Below, piece after piece: positions 25,021 to 35,640 of a stretch of 64,000 nucleotides of DNA. Location: assembly GCA_030015575.1 (NCBI GenBank), contig JASDDO010000006.1, positions 320,836,361 through 320,900,360 of the forward strand. Direction: 5' to 3'. The stretch's first letter is position 1; every line of letters begins with the position of its first letter. The position numbers were made by a program, and so were the translations under genes. This DNA is from Agapanthus africanus (taxonomy: Eukaryota > Streptophyta > Magnoliopsida > Asparagales > Amaryllidaceae). The notes below the pieces were generated by a model. The model ran no database searches. It was given only the letters and a program-made list of their open reading frames with translations, and was not told where the DNA came from.

Positions 25021-26142
25021 GTTGAACTTAAACAGTTTTTCTTAAATTATCATTTAATATTATACTCTGATATACAACTGTCTGAGCTAAAATTGGGCTA
25101 ATCAAAACAACCATTATCCCATTTTTCTTAAAGCATGCTAGGTTTGGAAGATGGTTTAATCCAAGGCTTATTTCACTCAAACCCCCAAAAATACCTTTAA
25201 GCTTCAGTCATTATTCAGGGCCCTCCACAATTGATACTTAGGAGATCCTCTGACGGGTCCTTTTGCATTAACCATCATTTCTTTCATGCCCAAAAATTTT
25301 TGGGCATCTCCTCTTGAACTCTCCTCCATCACATCAACACTGAATATAATATCAACCACACCATAGCTTAAATTGAACCATTTTATATATACACAAAGTT
25401 GAATAAAGAGGTAAAACAACCTCCGCCTAACCTTGTAAACCATTTATCCTGTTCCGTATTTTTTATTTTCCGCAATCAAACTTCCACAAAACATTCCAAA
25501 GATACCCTAATAGTTCAAATCAACCAAAACCTTTTATCTTGCAGAGTTCAATGATACTCATATACTGAATTTCTCTCATGCACCCCATTCAGAATCCTCA
25601 TGCTTTTGTACATTAACATTAAATCAAAATGTACTAATTTGGATGTACAAGTAAATAATCCATCTCCGTTGACTTAGAACATGAAATTAAAAAAAAAACA
25701 CTCTATTTGGAATACTATCATGCATTTTTAAAAGAAGGGAGACTCCTTACAGTGTGAAGAAAGATAAAACGGGAGGAGAAAATCATATAGCAGTTATATA
25801 AGAAGTCACACGCCAACTAAAAATTTGAATCAACGGTTTGTGAAAGAGAGGTAATAATGTGGAGGCAGGGGAGGGTTTCCGGTAAATGTCTGAAGTTTAG
25901 GGGTATTTCTGGTCCTAAACTCTAGACGGATTTTGTGAAATAAGCATTCTCCTGCTCTAGATCCCTGAAATATACTGTCATCAACGTCATCAAGCAGACA
26001 AATTCTTGTTGTTTTTGAATCGCTGCTCCATAACTACACCTTGTATTCCTTTAAAGTACATTTTCGTGAAAATTAAGCATTTTGACCCCGCGCAGTTCTT
26101 GCCATCGTTCCCAATTTGGCAAAGACGAAGGCCATTCTGCAA
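25021..26142 (+). other. Gene-proximal region upstream of KELP
   Basis: About 1.1 kb with no retrotransposon signature. It would contain the promoter and 5' leader of KELP. No clear TATA box is placed with confidence; the last 200 bases are pyrimidine-richer, as expected of a leader. A possible minus-strand exon overlaps its left part. Confidence 0.5.
25204..25357 (-). CDS. Possible terminal exon of an unrecognised gene
   Basis: On the minus strand a potential splice acceptor (TATATTCAG) near 25357 is followed by about 50 codons without interruption, ending in a TGA. The peptide contains VMEESSRGDAQKFLGMKE and ends KYQLWRALNND. Its composition looks protein-like rather than random, and it lies outside the transposons. 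I do not recognise the family and saw no upstream exon between 25444 and 26100. It could be a gene fragment left next to KELP, or chance. No function is proposed. Confidence 0.3.
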
Positions 26143-26674
26143 ATGGATTCAGAAACCCAACAAAAAATCGAAGCAGTGGTCCTCGAGATCCTAGGATCCG
26201 CAAACATGGAGGAGACCACCGAGTACAAAGTTAGATCGATGGCCGCCGAGAGATTAGGCCTCGACCTCTCTTTCCCCGATCGCAAGCGCTTCGTTCGACG
26301 AGTCGTCGAATCCTTTCTCCAACCGAAGAAGGACGCCGAAACCCTAGAAGCTCCATAACAGCAGCAGCAGCAAGAAGAAGAGCATCAAGTGGAGGAGGAG
26401 GTGGAGGAAGAAGAGGATGAGGAGGGAAAGAAGAAGAGAGGGGAGAAGGAGTACGACGACGACGGCGATCTCATCTTCTACAGGGTTTGTTTGTCTAATT
26501 TTTGATTGAGAAATTAGGGTTTTTGATTTTTTAGGGTTTGATTGTGATTGCTGTTTCGTTGTGGACAGTTGTCGAACAAGAGGAGGGTGACGATTCAGGA
26601 TTTCAGAGGGAAGACGCTGGTGTCGATCAGAGAGTATTATGAGAAAGATGGGAAGCAGCTGCCGTCTTCTAAAG
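26143..26674 (+). pseudogene. KELP: KELP-type transcriptional coactivator, exons 1 and 2, with in-frame stop
   Basis: Exon 1 (26143-26484) starts MDSETQQKIE; residues about 4-60 form a DEK-C-type domain (EYKVRSMAAERLGLDL, RRVVESFL). A poly-Gln/Glu acidic linker follows, then YDDDGDLIFYR. An 84-base GT...AG intron separates exon 2 (26569-26674), with LSNKRRVTIQDF, TLVSIREYYEKDG and QLPSSKG, the PC4-like single-strand DNA-binding domain. Known KELP proteins are nuclear coactivators of RNA polymerase II with this order. Codon 72 is TAA, directly before CAG CAG CAG CAG CAA; a CAA-to-TAA change explains it. The frame stays open on both sides, so the lesion is recent, or a sequencing error. As read, only the DEK-C part would be translated. 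The last exon was not found. Confidence 0.85.
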
Positions 26675-26947
26675 GTATTGATTTTGAATTTGATTGATTG
26701 ATTAATTAGTTTATTGTTCAAGCTTTCGAAGACCTGAGATTCTATGATGGAATGGATTATGAGTAAATTGATACGATTTAGCATTAAGCTGTCTCTCGCA
26801 CATGTGCGCGCTTAGGAAACAATTTTTGCTTTCACCAAATTTATCGAAAGGGAACACTAATTGTAGCCCAATTGTGTAAGAAATGAAGCTGCAACGTTTA
26901 ACAAAGTGCTGGTAAACATTACTACTATTACAATCAGCATATAGATC

Positions 26948-27417
26948 TGATGGAAATAAATGGAAATAAAAGAGATAGAGAATGCAAATTCAAAATAAAT
27001 TGCACCTCTGTATAAAAGATAACTCATGCACTCTTTATTTAGATAGTATTTGTTATTACAAAATACAACACACTTTTGCTCACTACGGTGTTACAACATC
27101 TTTCTAACAAGATCTTTCTTTCTCACAAACTCTTTCTTTCTCTCTAACTCTTCTCTACGTTGTGTTTTCTCACACTTTGGCCTGCTTACAAACTTATGTT
27201 CACTACTACAAATAAGGGTTGCCCCTACGGATATATCCTGACAATTAATTTTTTTAATGGCATAAATGTATAGAATATTGATGGAGTAGGTAAGAAGGGA
27301 GGTGATAATTAGTGAATGATGGTTGGAGTGTGAATAGAGTAGCCATGTGCTGCACACTTTTTAGTATTATGGGCTTCTTGAGGAAGCCCACAATTTTAAA
27401 CACATTATTAATTCTCA
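26948..27417 (-). repeat. Copia LTR, left outer copy
   Basis: On the minus strand it runs from TGAGAATTAATAATGTG, preceded by an AAAGGAGAA polypurine tract, to a CATCA end, about 470 bp. It contains several TTTCTTTCTC-type stretches. It matches 31625-32060 and 59778-60211. The left target duplication AGATC abuts it. Confidence 0.85.
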
Positions 27418-29750
27418 TTCTCCTTTAATGTGTTCCATCATACCAAGTTGTTTTTTCAATCTTTCATGAGTTTCGATCTTAAGAGCTTTAGTAAAAGTAT
27501 CTGCAGTTTGTTCTTTTGTCCGACAGTATACCGGTTTCACATTCTTCTCTTTCACTTAGCGCTTGATGAAACGATACCTTGTCTCAATATATTTGCTTCT
27601 TCCATGCGTCACTGGATTTTTCGCAAGTGCCATCGTCGATTTGTTGTCAACGTTTATCTCTGTCCGTTTTTTTTGGATGATACAACTCCTTTATCAGGTT
27701 TCAGAGCCATATCGCTTGACATGCACATAATGCTGCTGCAATATATTCTGCTTCACATGATGAGAGGGTGACGACGGACTGCTTTTTCAAGGACCTTGAA
27801 AATGCTGCAGACCCAATGTTGAACACGTATCTGGATGTGCTCTTTTTTTCGTCTAGGTCACCCCCGTAGTCGTCGTGTAACCTACCGGCTTCAATATGTA
27901 CTTTGCGTATAGAGTAAACCATGATCAATACTTCCTTTCATGTACCTTAGAATTCTTTTGGCCACCATGCGGTGTTCCTATTTGGATTCCTCCATATATC
28001 TGCCGACCAGTCCAACGACGTACATAATGTCGGGCCTTGTGATAGTCAAGTATCGTAAACTCCTGACTAAACTTTTATACGTCGGATCGACTGGTTTACC
28101 TGGTGAGTCTCTCCAGAGCTTCATACTTGTCTCTGCCGGTGTTCTAATTGGCTTGCAGTTGCTCATGTTGAACTTTGTAAAGATCTGGTTTGCGTACTTC
28201 TTTTGCGAGATGAAGAAGTCATTCTCGGATTGTATCACCTCCACGCTAAGAAAATAGTACATTTCTTCGATGCCGGTCATCTTGAACCTCTGATCATGGC
28301 CTTCTTGAAGTCATCGAACATCTTCAGATTGTTGCCAGTGAAGATCATATCATCTACATAAAGACATACGATTATAATATCGCCATAATTTTGCCTGGTG
28401 TACATCGCATACTCATGTGTTCTCTTCTGAAAGTCGTTCTCGTGGAAATACGTATCGATTTTCGTATTCCAAGCTCTGGGCGCTTGCTTTAGACTGTACA
28501 ATGCCTTTTTCAACTTATACACTTTATCTTCTTGGTCTCGCTTGATATACCCGGCGGCTACTCAATATATACTTCTTCTTCTAGGTAACCATTGAAGAAT
28601 GCCGATTTCACGTCCATCTGGTATATCTTTTACCAGTTCTGTGCTGCCAGTGCGATAAGCCTGATAATGTCGATTCTGGCGACGGGTGTATACACTTCTT
28701 CGTAATCAATGCCTTATCGTTGACTATAGCCTTTAGCTACTAGTCTCGTCTTATATTTGTTGACCTTCCCTTCTTGATTAGTCTTTGTTTTGTATACCCA
28801 TTTCATAACCATGGGTTTGTGGCTTTCGGGCATAGCAGTGAGCTCTTAAGTATCATTCTTTTGTATCGTCTTAATTTCGTCGTCCATCATCTTTTGCCAT
28901 TTTTCTTATTGACCGTCGTCTTCAAAAGTGACAGGATCACATTTTGCATGTAAACAAAATAATACGAAATTCTTCATCATCTCGATAGGTTTTGTATCAT
29001 CATACGGATCCCACAAGCTTCTCACTCTTCTAGAAGCTCCCCCTAAAGAGCTTCCTTCATTTGAACTTGAAGAGGATGTTGTTGCTGGTGTAAATGTGGT
29101 CGTCGCTGGAGCTGGCGTAGTTGGTGGGATTTGATTTTGATTTTCAATTTCCTCGAATTTTTCCTCTTTATCTTCAAAGAATAAGCCTTCGGTGCTTTTC
29201 TCTTCATCATTCCATCTCCAGCAATCTTCTTCATCAAACTCTACATTTCTAGAAATAATAATTTTCTTCGAGATTGGATTGTAGAGTTTGTATGCTTGGT
29301 TCTTTTGTGATAACCGACGGAGATGCATTTCTCTCTTTGATCATCGAGTTTCTTTCTCCGTTACTCCGGGATATTGCATATGCGATGCACTCGAACACCT
29401 TCATATGGTTGGCACTTGACTTGAGATTGTTCCATGTTTCCAATGGTGTCATGAACTTGACACACTTTGTTGTACATCGGTTGAAAAGGTACACTGTGCA
29501 ATTTACGGTTTCGGCCCAGAAAGTATTTGGCATATACTTGGTCTTGAGCATGCTTCTCGCAATGTTGAGTATTGTACGGTTCTTCCGTTTCGCTATACCA
29601 TTCTGTTGTGGAGTGTAGGCAGCAGTGAATTATCCTGTACTGATTGTTGAATTCTTCGAATGTCTTTGAATTGTACCCACCACCTCGATCGGATCGGAGC
29701 ATCTTGATATGGTGTCCACTTTGGTTCTCTACCATTGTCTTGAACTCATT
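27418..29750 (-). pseudogene. Copia 3' half: integrase end, RT, RNase H
   Basis: Minus-strand remnants in correct copia order: integrase with KMLRSDRGGGYNSKTFEEF (29735-29361) and an NTFWAETVNCTVYLFNR-like stretch; a linker; RT with KWVYKTKTNQEGKV-like residues near 28800, YKLKKALYSLKQAPRAWN and VCLYVDDMIFTG (28522-28277); then IRTPAETSMKL and RPDIMYVVGLVGRYMEE (28280-27978); RNase H with STSRYVFNIGSAAFSRSLKK and LSSCEAEYIAAALCA (27928-27701); and a C-terminal tail to the polypurine tract. Stops and frameshifts split it into several frames. The upstream half of the polyprotein is found only far away, at 57951-59727. Confidence 0.9.
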
Positions 29751-29752
29751 TA

Positions 29753-31085
29753 TGTGATCCTGTCACCTTTGAAGACGCCGTTCAAGAAGAAAAGTGGCAA
29801 AAGACGATAGATGACGAAATTAAGACGATACGAAAGAATGACACATGAGAGCCCACTGCTCTATCCAAAGGCCATAAGCCCATTAGTGTGAAATGGGTAT
29901 ATAAAATACAGACCAATCAAGAAGGGAAGGTTGACAAATACAAGGCGAGACTAGTAACTAAAGGCCATAATCAACGACATGGCATTGATTACGAAGTAGT
30001 GTATGCTCCCATTGCCAGAATCGACACCATCGGGCTTATCATCGCACTGGTAGTACAGAACCGATGGAAAATATACCGGATGGATGTGAATTTAACATTC
30101 CTCAATGGTTATCTAGAAGAAGTATACATTGAGCAGCCGTCTGGTATATCAAGCGAGACCAAAAAGACAAAGTGTACAAGTTGAAAAAGGCGATGTACGG
30201 TCTGAAGCAAGCGTCCAGAGCATGGAATACGAGAATCGATACGTATTTCTAGGAGAATGGCTTTCAGAAGAGCCCATACGAGTATGCGTTGTACACCAAG
30301 CAGAATGACGACGATATTATAATTGAATGTATTTATGGAGATATGATCTTCACCGGTAATAATCCGAAGATGTTCGATAACTTCAACAAGGCCATGATCA
30401 GAGAGTTCGAGATGACCGACATTGGAGAGACGTCCTATTTTCTCGGCGTGGTGGTGATACAATCAGAGAATGACATTTTCATCTCGCAAAAGTACGCAAA
30501 CTAGATCCTTACGAAGTTCAACATGAGCAACTGCAAGCCAATTGAAACACCAACGGTGACATGTATGAAGCTCCAGAGAGATTCACCGGGTAAATAAGTC
30601 GATCCGACGTTGTATAAAAGTTTAGTCGAGAGTTTGTGATACTTGACTATCACAAGACATGGCATTATGTACGTTGTTGGACAGGTCAATAGATATATGG
30701 AGGAACCCAAACAGAAACACTTCACGGCGGCCAAAAGAATTCTAAGGTACACGAAAGGAACTATTGATCATGGTTTACTCTATGCACAAAGTACAAATAT
30801 GAAGTTGATAGGTTACACCGACAATGACTACGGGGGTGACCTAGATGAAAAAAGAGCATATCCGCGTACGTGTTCAACATTTGGTCTATAGCATTTTCAT
30901 GGTCCTCGAAGAAGCAGTCCGTCGTCGCCCTTTCATCATGTGAAGCAGAATATATTGCAGCAACATCATGCGTATGTTAGGCAATATGGCTCTGAAACTT
31001 GATGAAGGAGTTGTATCATCCACATGAAGAACCGACAGAGAAAAATATTGACAAGTCGGCGATAGTTAACAATATTATCACCTCC
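29753..31085 (+). pseudogene. Inverted copia RT and RNase H copy
   Basis: At about 29750 the copia sequence turns round: plus-strand CDPVTFEDAVQEEKWQKTIDD repeats, in the other orientation, the linker-RT start found near 28920. It continues with [67 protein letters not shown] and RHGIMYVVGQVNRYMEE, and an RNase H with LSSCEAEYI-like residues near 30940. One Asp of the RT active site appears lost: the phrase reads YGDMIFTG where the minus copy has YVDDMIFTG. Stops and frameshifts occur throughout. It breaks off within RNase H, after a DKSAIV phrase. Confidence 0.85.
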
Positions 31086-31395
31086 ATAAGTTTTGTAAAA
31101 AAAAAGAAAAAGAAGAGAAAGATAATTATTAGAGAAAGAGAGATAAATTATTAAAGTTATGTTGGGTTTGGATATAAATTATACATATGATGGATTTACA
31201 TTCTATCCGACCCGACCCGTTAAGTTAAATATGATAAAAAGAAGAAATTATGTCAACATCCCTGAGTATAATATGTTATGGTTTTAGCCATTTACATATA
31301 TTTTTGTAAATATTTAAGACCCTGAAAAATTATATTCAATATTCTGGTAATTTTCAGATTTTGCTATTTAACGCGAATAGTGAGTTTAAAGGCAT
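31086..31395. other. Unassigned AT-rich segment between copia blocks
   Basis: About 310 bases with A-rich and (AG)-rich runs and no match elsewhere in the window. It replaces the end of RNase H and the start of the following LTR. It may be filler captured during the rearrangement. No coding potential is seen. Confidence 0.4.
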
Positions 31396-31605
31396 AGAAC
31401 ATAAGTTTGTTGTAAGCAAGGCAAAGTGTGAGAAAACACAACGTAGAGAAGAGTTAGAGAGAAAGAAAGAGTTTGTGAGAAATGTGTTGTAACACCGTAG
31501 TGAGCAAAAGTGTATTGTATTTTATAGCAACAAATACTATCTAAATAAAGAGTGTTTGAGTTATCTTTTATACAAAATGTGCAATTTCATTTTCGAACAG
31601 TGAGC
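31396..31605 (+). repeat. Partial copia LTR (R-U5 part)
   Basis: From GGCATAGAACATAAGTTTG to about 31605 the sequence matches the second half of the copia LTR (compare 31828-32020). It is followed, after a short unrelated stretch, by a complete LTR in the same direction. So the right end of one copy and the left end of another lie in tandem. Confidence 0.75.
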
Positions 31606-31624
31606 AGCACATGGATATTAATCG

Positions 31625-32060
31625 TGAGAAGTAATAATATTAAAATTGTGGGCTTCTTCTAAAAGCCTACAATGCTAAAAAGTGTACAGCACATGGCCAC
31701 TCCATCCATACTCCACCAACCATCCTTCACTAATTATCAGCTCCTCTTTCACCTATTCCATCAATATTCTATGTGTTTATGCCATTAAGAAAATTAATTG
31801 TTAGACTATACTCTTGTGATATAAATAGACATAAAATATAAGTTTGTAAGCAAGTCAAAATATGAGAAAACACAACGTAAAGAAGAGTTAGAGATAAAGA
31901 AAGAGTTTGTGAGAAAAGTGTTGTAACACCATAGTAAGCAAAAGCGTGTTATATTTTGTAGTAACAAATACTATCTAAATAAAAAGTGCTTGAGTTATCT
32001 TTTATATAAAGAGTGCAATTTATTTTGAATTTGCATTCTCTATCTCTCTTATTTCTATCA
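31625..32060 (+). repeat. Complete inverted copia LTR
   Basis: From TGAGAAGTAATAATATT to TTTCTATCA, 436 bp, collinear on the plus strand with the outer LTRs. It is followed by a primer-binding site and gag, so this is a 5' LTR. It marks the outer end of the left arm of the large inverted repeat. Confidence 0.85.
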
Positions 32061-32063
32061 AAT

Positions 32064-32075
32064 TGGTATCAGAGC
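32064..32075 (+). other. Primer-binding site (initiator-Met) of the inverted copia copy
   Basis: TGGTATCAGAGC lies three bases after the LTR end TATCA. It is the standard plant copia primer site and is mirrored at 59763-59774. Confidence 0.9.
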
Positions 32076-32110
32076 CGGTCGTTCAAACCGGATCAATCGA
32101 AGTCGACGAA

Positions 32111-33890
32111 ATGACAAATATGATACAACTGTAAATTTCGAAACTGACGAAAACAAACTACGACAACTGGAGCATACAAATGAAAGTATTGCTAGAGTTG
32201 TGAGAGCTTGTCGAAAACGGCTATGCCGAAACTGAGTCGCCGGCTGCAGAAGTGACGCTTAACAATATGTAGAAGAATGAATTAAAGGAGTCAAGTAAAA
32301 AGGACAAGAAAACGTTCTTAATTTATTAAGGTATGGAGGAGTCTGTATTTGAGAAAATCTCAAATGAAAAATTCTCCAAACAAGTCTGGGATATTTCACA
32401 AAAGGCTTATCGAGGCGCCGATAAAGCGAAAATGGTACGCCTTCAAGCTTTGAGAACAGAGTTCGAAACCCTGGAGATGAAAACTAGTGAAACGGTTTCG
32501 GACTATTTCAATAAAATCCAAATCATTTCAAATTAAATGAAAAGAAATGGAGAGGAGGTTGACGGTGTTAGAATTATGGAGAAAATTCTAAGATCATTAA
32601 CTTCGAAATTTAATTATATAGTCTCTGCTATTGAAGAATCCAAAAATCTCTCCCAAATTTCTATTGATGAATTACAAGGCTCGTTGCAAGCATATAAGTA
32701 AAGAATGAGCAGGAAAAATCAAAGCGAGAGTCTTAAGCAAGCTTTGCAAAGCAAGCTTACATTCGACGAAAACGCTCAAAGAAGCCAAGACGGTTACAGA
32801 GGTAGATGAAGCAATAGAGGCGGCCCAAGTTTTCAAAGAGGTCGTGACAAGCAGCCATATCAAAACAACTATGAAAACCAAAACCGTGAAGGCATCAACG
32901 ATTAACTATCTGCGGCAGAGGCCGTGGAGGACGAGGCTGAGGACGAAGAGGATTTTAATCAAACAGATCGTTCTGATATACAATGTTACAACTGCAAGAA
33001 GTACGGTCGCTTTAGCTATGACTATACTTATAAACCAGAAAAAAATGTCGCGAAGAGAAGCAACTTTGCAGAGAAGAATGAGCTCGAAAACTCAGCTGTC
33101 CTATTAGCATACAAGGACGGTGACAACAAGTATCAGAATGTCTGGTACTTGGACTCCGGTACAAGCAACCATATATACAACATCAAGGAGTTCTTTACCG
33201 AGTTGAATAGATCAGTGAATGGCGAAGTCATATTTGGTGATTAATCAAAAGTTTCAGTCGAAGGCAGAGGCAACACAATGATCCAGACGAAGAATGGAGA
33301 TCACGGGTACATCTCTGATGTTTACTATGTTCCCACGCTCCGTAACAATATTATAATCCTAGGACAGGTGGTTGAAAAAGGCTATGATATTCGTTTTAAA
33401 GATTTTTCTCTGACAATCAAGAATGGAAATGAATTAATTACAAAGGTGTATATGTCTAGAAATAGAAATAGACTATTAAACATTAATCATGATTCTACGA
33501 AGTGCTTAAAGTCAGTTATAAAAGATGAGTCCTGGCTCTGACATTTACGATTCAGACATTTGACATTCAGCGGCCTAAATCTCCTGTGGAAAGAGAAGAT
33601 GGTGAAAGGTTTATCTCAGATCGCTCAGCCAAATCAGCTATACGAAGGCCGAATGAGAGGCGAGCAACACGGTCGAAATTTCGAAATTGGCAAATCTCGA
33701 AGAGCAACACAGCTGTTAGAACCGGTACACAGATATTACGGGACCATTTGAAGTGGTTCCACTTGGAGATAATAGATACTTCATTACTTTTATTGATAAT
33801 TATAGCAGAAAAACATGGATCTATTTCTTGAAGGAGAAATTAGAGGCGTTGGAGAATTTTTTTTCCTGATATTTAAACAAACAACCATTC
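32111..33890 (+). pseudogene. Copia gag, protease and integrase start, inverted copy
   Basis: The frame starting MTNMIQ carries a UBN2-type gag with KLTKTNYDNWSIQMKV, FSKQVWDISQKAYRGADKAK and ETVSDYFNKIQ. A zinc knuckle follows at about 32982: CYNCKKYGRFSYDY, in which the expected His is Arg and the last Cys is Tyr. The protease motif is WYLDSGTSNHI (33142-33174). GAG-pre-integrase (LRNNIIILGQVVEKGYDIRF; LRFRHLTFSGLNLLWKEKM) and the integrase zinc/core start follow to about 33850. Multiple in-frame stops, for example near 32141 and 32201, make it non-functional. Beyond 33880 the sequence turns to an inverted integrase fragment. Confidence 0.9.
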
Positions 33891-34430
33891 TTGTACTCGC
33901 CACATCGATCGGATCGGAGCACCTTGATTGTATCACCTCTACACCCTTTACAAACTTATGTTCTATACTTATTTATAGTATAAGAGTATAGTCTAACAAT
34001 TAATTTTGAATTTGCTACTCCGTTCATACTTCAACCATCTTTCACTAATTATCACCTCCTCTCTCACATACTCTATCAATGTTCTACACGTTTATGCCAT
34101 TAAAAAATTAATTGTTAGACTATACTCTTATGCTATAAATAAGTATAGAACATAAGTTTGTAAATGAGACAAAGTATGAAAAAACACAACGTAGAGAAGA
34201 GTTAAGAGAGAAAGAAAGAGTTTGTAAGAAAGGTGTTGTAACACCGTAGTGAGTAAAAATGTGTTGTATTTTGTAGTAATAAATATTATCTAAATAAAAT
34301 GTGCTTGAGTTTTCTTTTATACAAAGAGTGCAATTTATTTTGAATTTGCATTCTTTCTCTGCATTCTCTATTAGTGAAGAATGGTTGATGGAATGTGAAT
34401 GGAGTAACCATGTGCTGGACACTTTTGGAA
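33891..34430. repeat. Left arm of the palindrome: inverted integrase and LTR fragments
   Basis: After the plus integrase, a short minus-oriented integrase piece (TCGGAGCACCTTGATTG) is followed by a minus LTR piece (33955-34015), a plus LTR piece (34015-34375) and another minus LTR piece (34378-34430). The segments at about 33950-34008 and 34104-34165 are near-perfect inverted repeats with a loop of about 95 bases. The same mosaic appears mirrored in the right arm. Confidence 0.75.
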
Positions 34431-34875
34431 AAATATCCACACCTGTTCGAAAATCGAGGCTAAATCTGTCATGCCCTAGACGAGGGAGCGTCCAGCTGGT
34501 CGCAATCTTCTAATTTAGCATCTATATTAACGACGCAAAATCAATTACTGGAGGATATACAACGACTCGAGATAGATGTACATCATGGTTCGGATGCTAA
34601 CCTGGCTCTGATACCACTAAAGTTGTCACGCCTCGAGACGAAGGCGTGGCTAGCCGTTCGTCTCGAGGCATGACAACTTTAGTGGTATCAGAGCCAGGTT
34701 AACGTCCGAACCACCATGATGTACATCTATCTCGAGTCGTTGCATATCCTCCAGTAATTGATTTTACGTCGTTAATATAGATGCTAAATTAGGAGATTGC
34801 GATCGGCTGGCCACGCCCTAGTCTCGGGGCGTGACAGCTTTAGCCTTGAACTTCGAACATGTGTGGATATTTTTC
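34431..34875. repeat. Foldback core of about 440 bp with facing primer-site motifs
   Basis: The left half (34431-34640) is the reverse complement of the right half (34655-34875) with few mismatches, centred near 34648. Each half has an initiator-Met primer motif (GCTCTGATACCA at about 34605, TGGTATCAGAGCC at about 34685) next to an LTR-like end (TGTCACGCCTCGAGACG, and its mirror ending GGCATGACA). A second TGTCATGCCC-type end lies near 34469 and its mirror near 34837. None of this matches the surrounding copia sequence, so it may be a small non-autonomous element in a head-to-head pair. Confidence 0.8.
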
Positions 34876-35309
34876 AAAAAAGTGTGCAACACATGGCTAT
34901 CCCATTCACACTCCACCAACCATCCTTCACTGATAAAGAAAGCAAATTCAAAATAAGAGAAATAGAGAATGCAGATTCAAATTAAATTGTATTCTTTGTA
35001 TAAAAGATAACTCAAGCACTCTTTATTTAGATAGTATTTGTTATAAAATACAACATACTTTTGCTCGCTACGGTGTTACAACATCTTTCTCACAAACTTT
35101 TCTTTACGTTGTGTTTTCTCACACTCTGTCTTCCTTACAAACTTATATTCTATGCCTATTATAGTATAAGAGTACAGTCTAATAATTAATTTTTTAATGG
35201 TACAAACGTGTAGAACATTGATGGAGTAGGTGATGGGGATGTGGTAATTAGTGAAGGATGGTTGGAGTGAACGGATTAGCAAATTCAAAATTAATTGTTA
35301 GACTGTACT
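34876..35309. repeat. Right arm of the palindrome, inner part
   Basis: Mirrors 33990-34430: LTR pieces in plus and then minus orientation, breaking off at GACTGTACT, where the next insertion begins. GTACT (35305-35309) is its target duplication; the arm resumes at 57824. Confidence 0.8.
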
Positions 35310-35567
35310 TGTAGGGTGTTTTTCGTCACCCTATTGAGATGGGAATACGCGCGCGCTTGTCAGGCGTACTACAGATTCCTCCTGCTTAGGGTAGGCGGGG
35401 GTTTATTGATTGTGGGGATACGAATCTCTGGCAGTCGCGGACTAAGCTGCTGTTGTAACAACTCCATTTTTAATGTACAAAGAATTGATTTAAATTCAAT
35501 GTATACTTGAAGTATTTAATGTTACTGATATCTCTTTAAATATTTATTTCACTCCATAATTACAAGA

Positions 35568-35640
35568 AGGAGTTTGTAGCTCATTGGTAATACCTTGCAC
35601 TGCTGAACCAAGCCACCAGAGTTCAAATCCCATGCCCCAC
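35568..35640 (+). repeat. tRNA-like (SINE-like) segment in the LTR
   Basis: The segment has a box A-like TAGCTCATTGG, a CTTG...CAAG stem in the anticodon position and a box B-like AGTTCAAATCC, at tRNA-like spacing. The arms are too imperfect for a working tRNA. It resembles the tRNA-related head of plant SINEs. It is present in both LTRs (second copy 50002-50074), so it was in the element before integration. Confidence 0.45.

Noticed and set aside
35568..35640. Functional tRNA gene
   Set aside because: Boxes A and B are present but the arms do not pair well, and both copies sit within an LTR.
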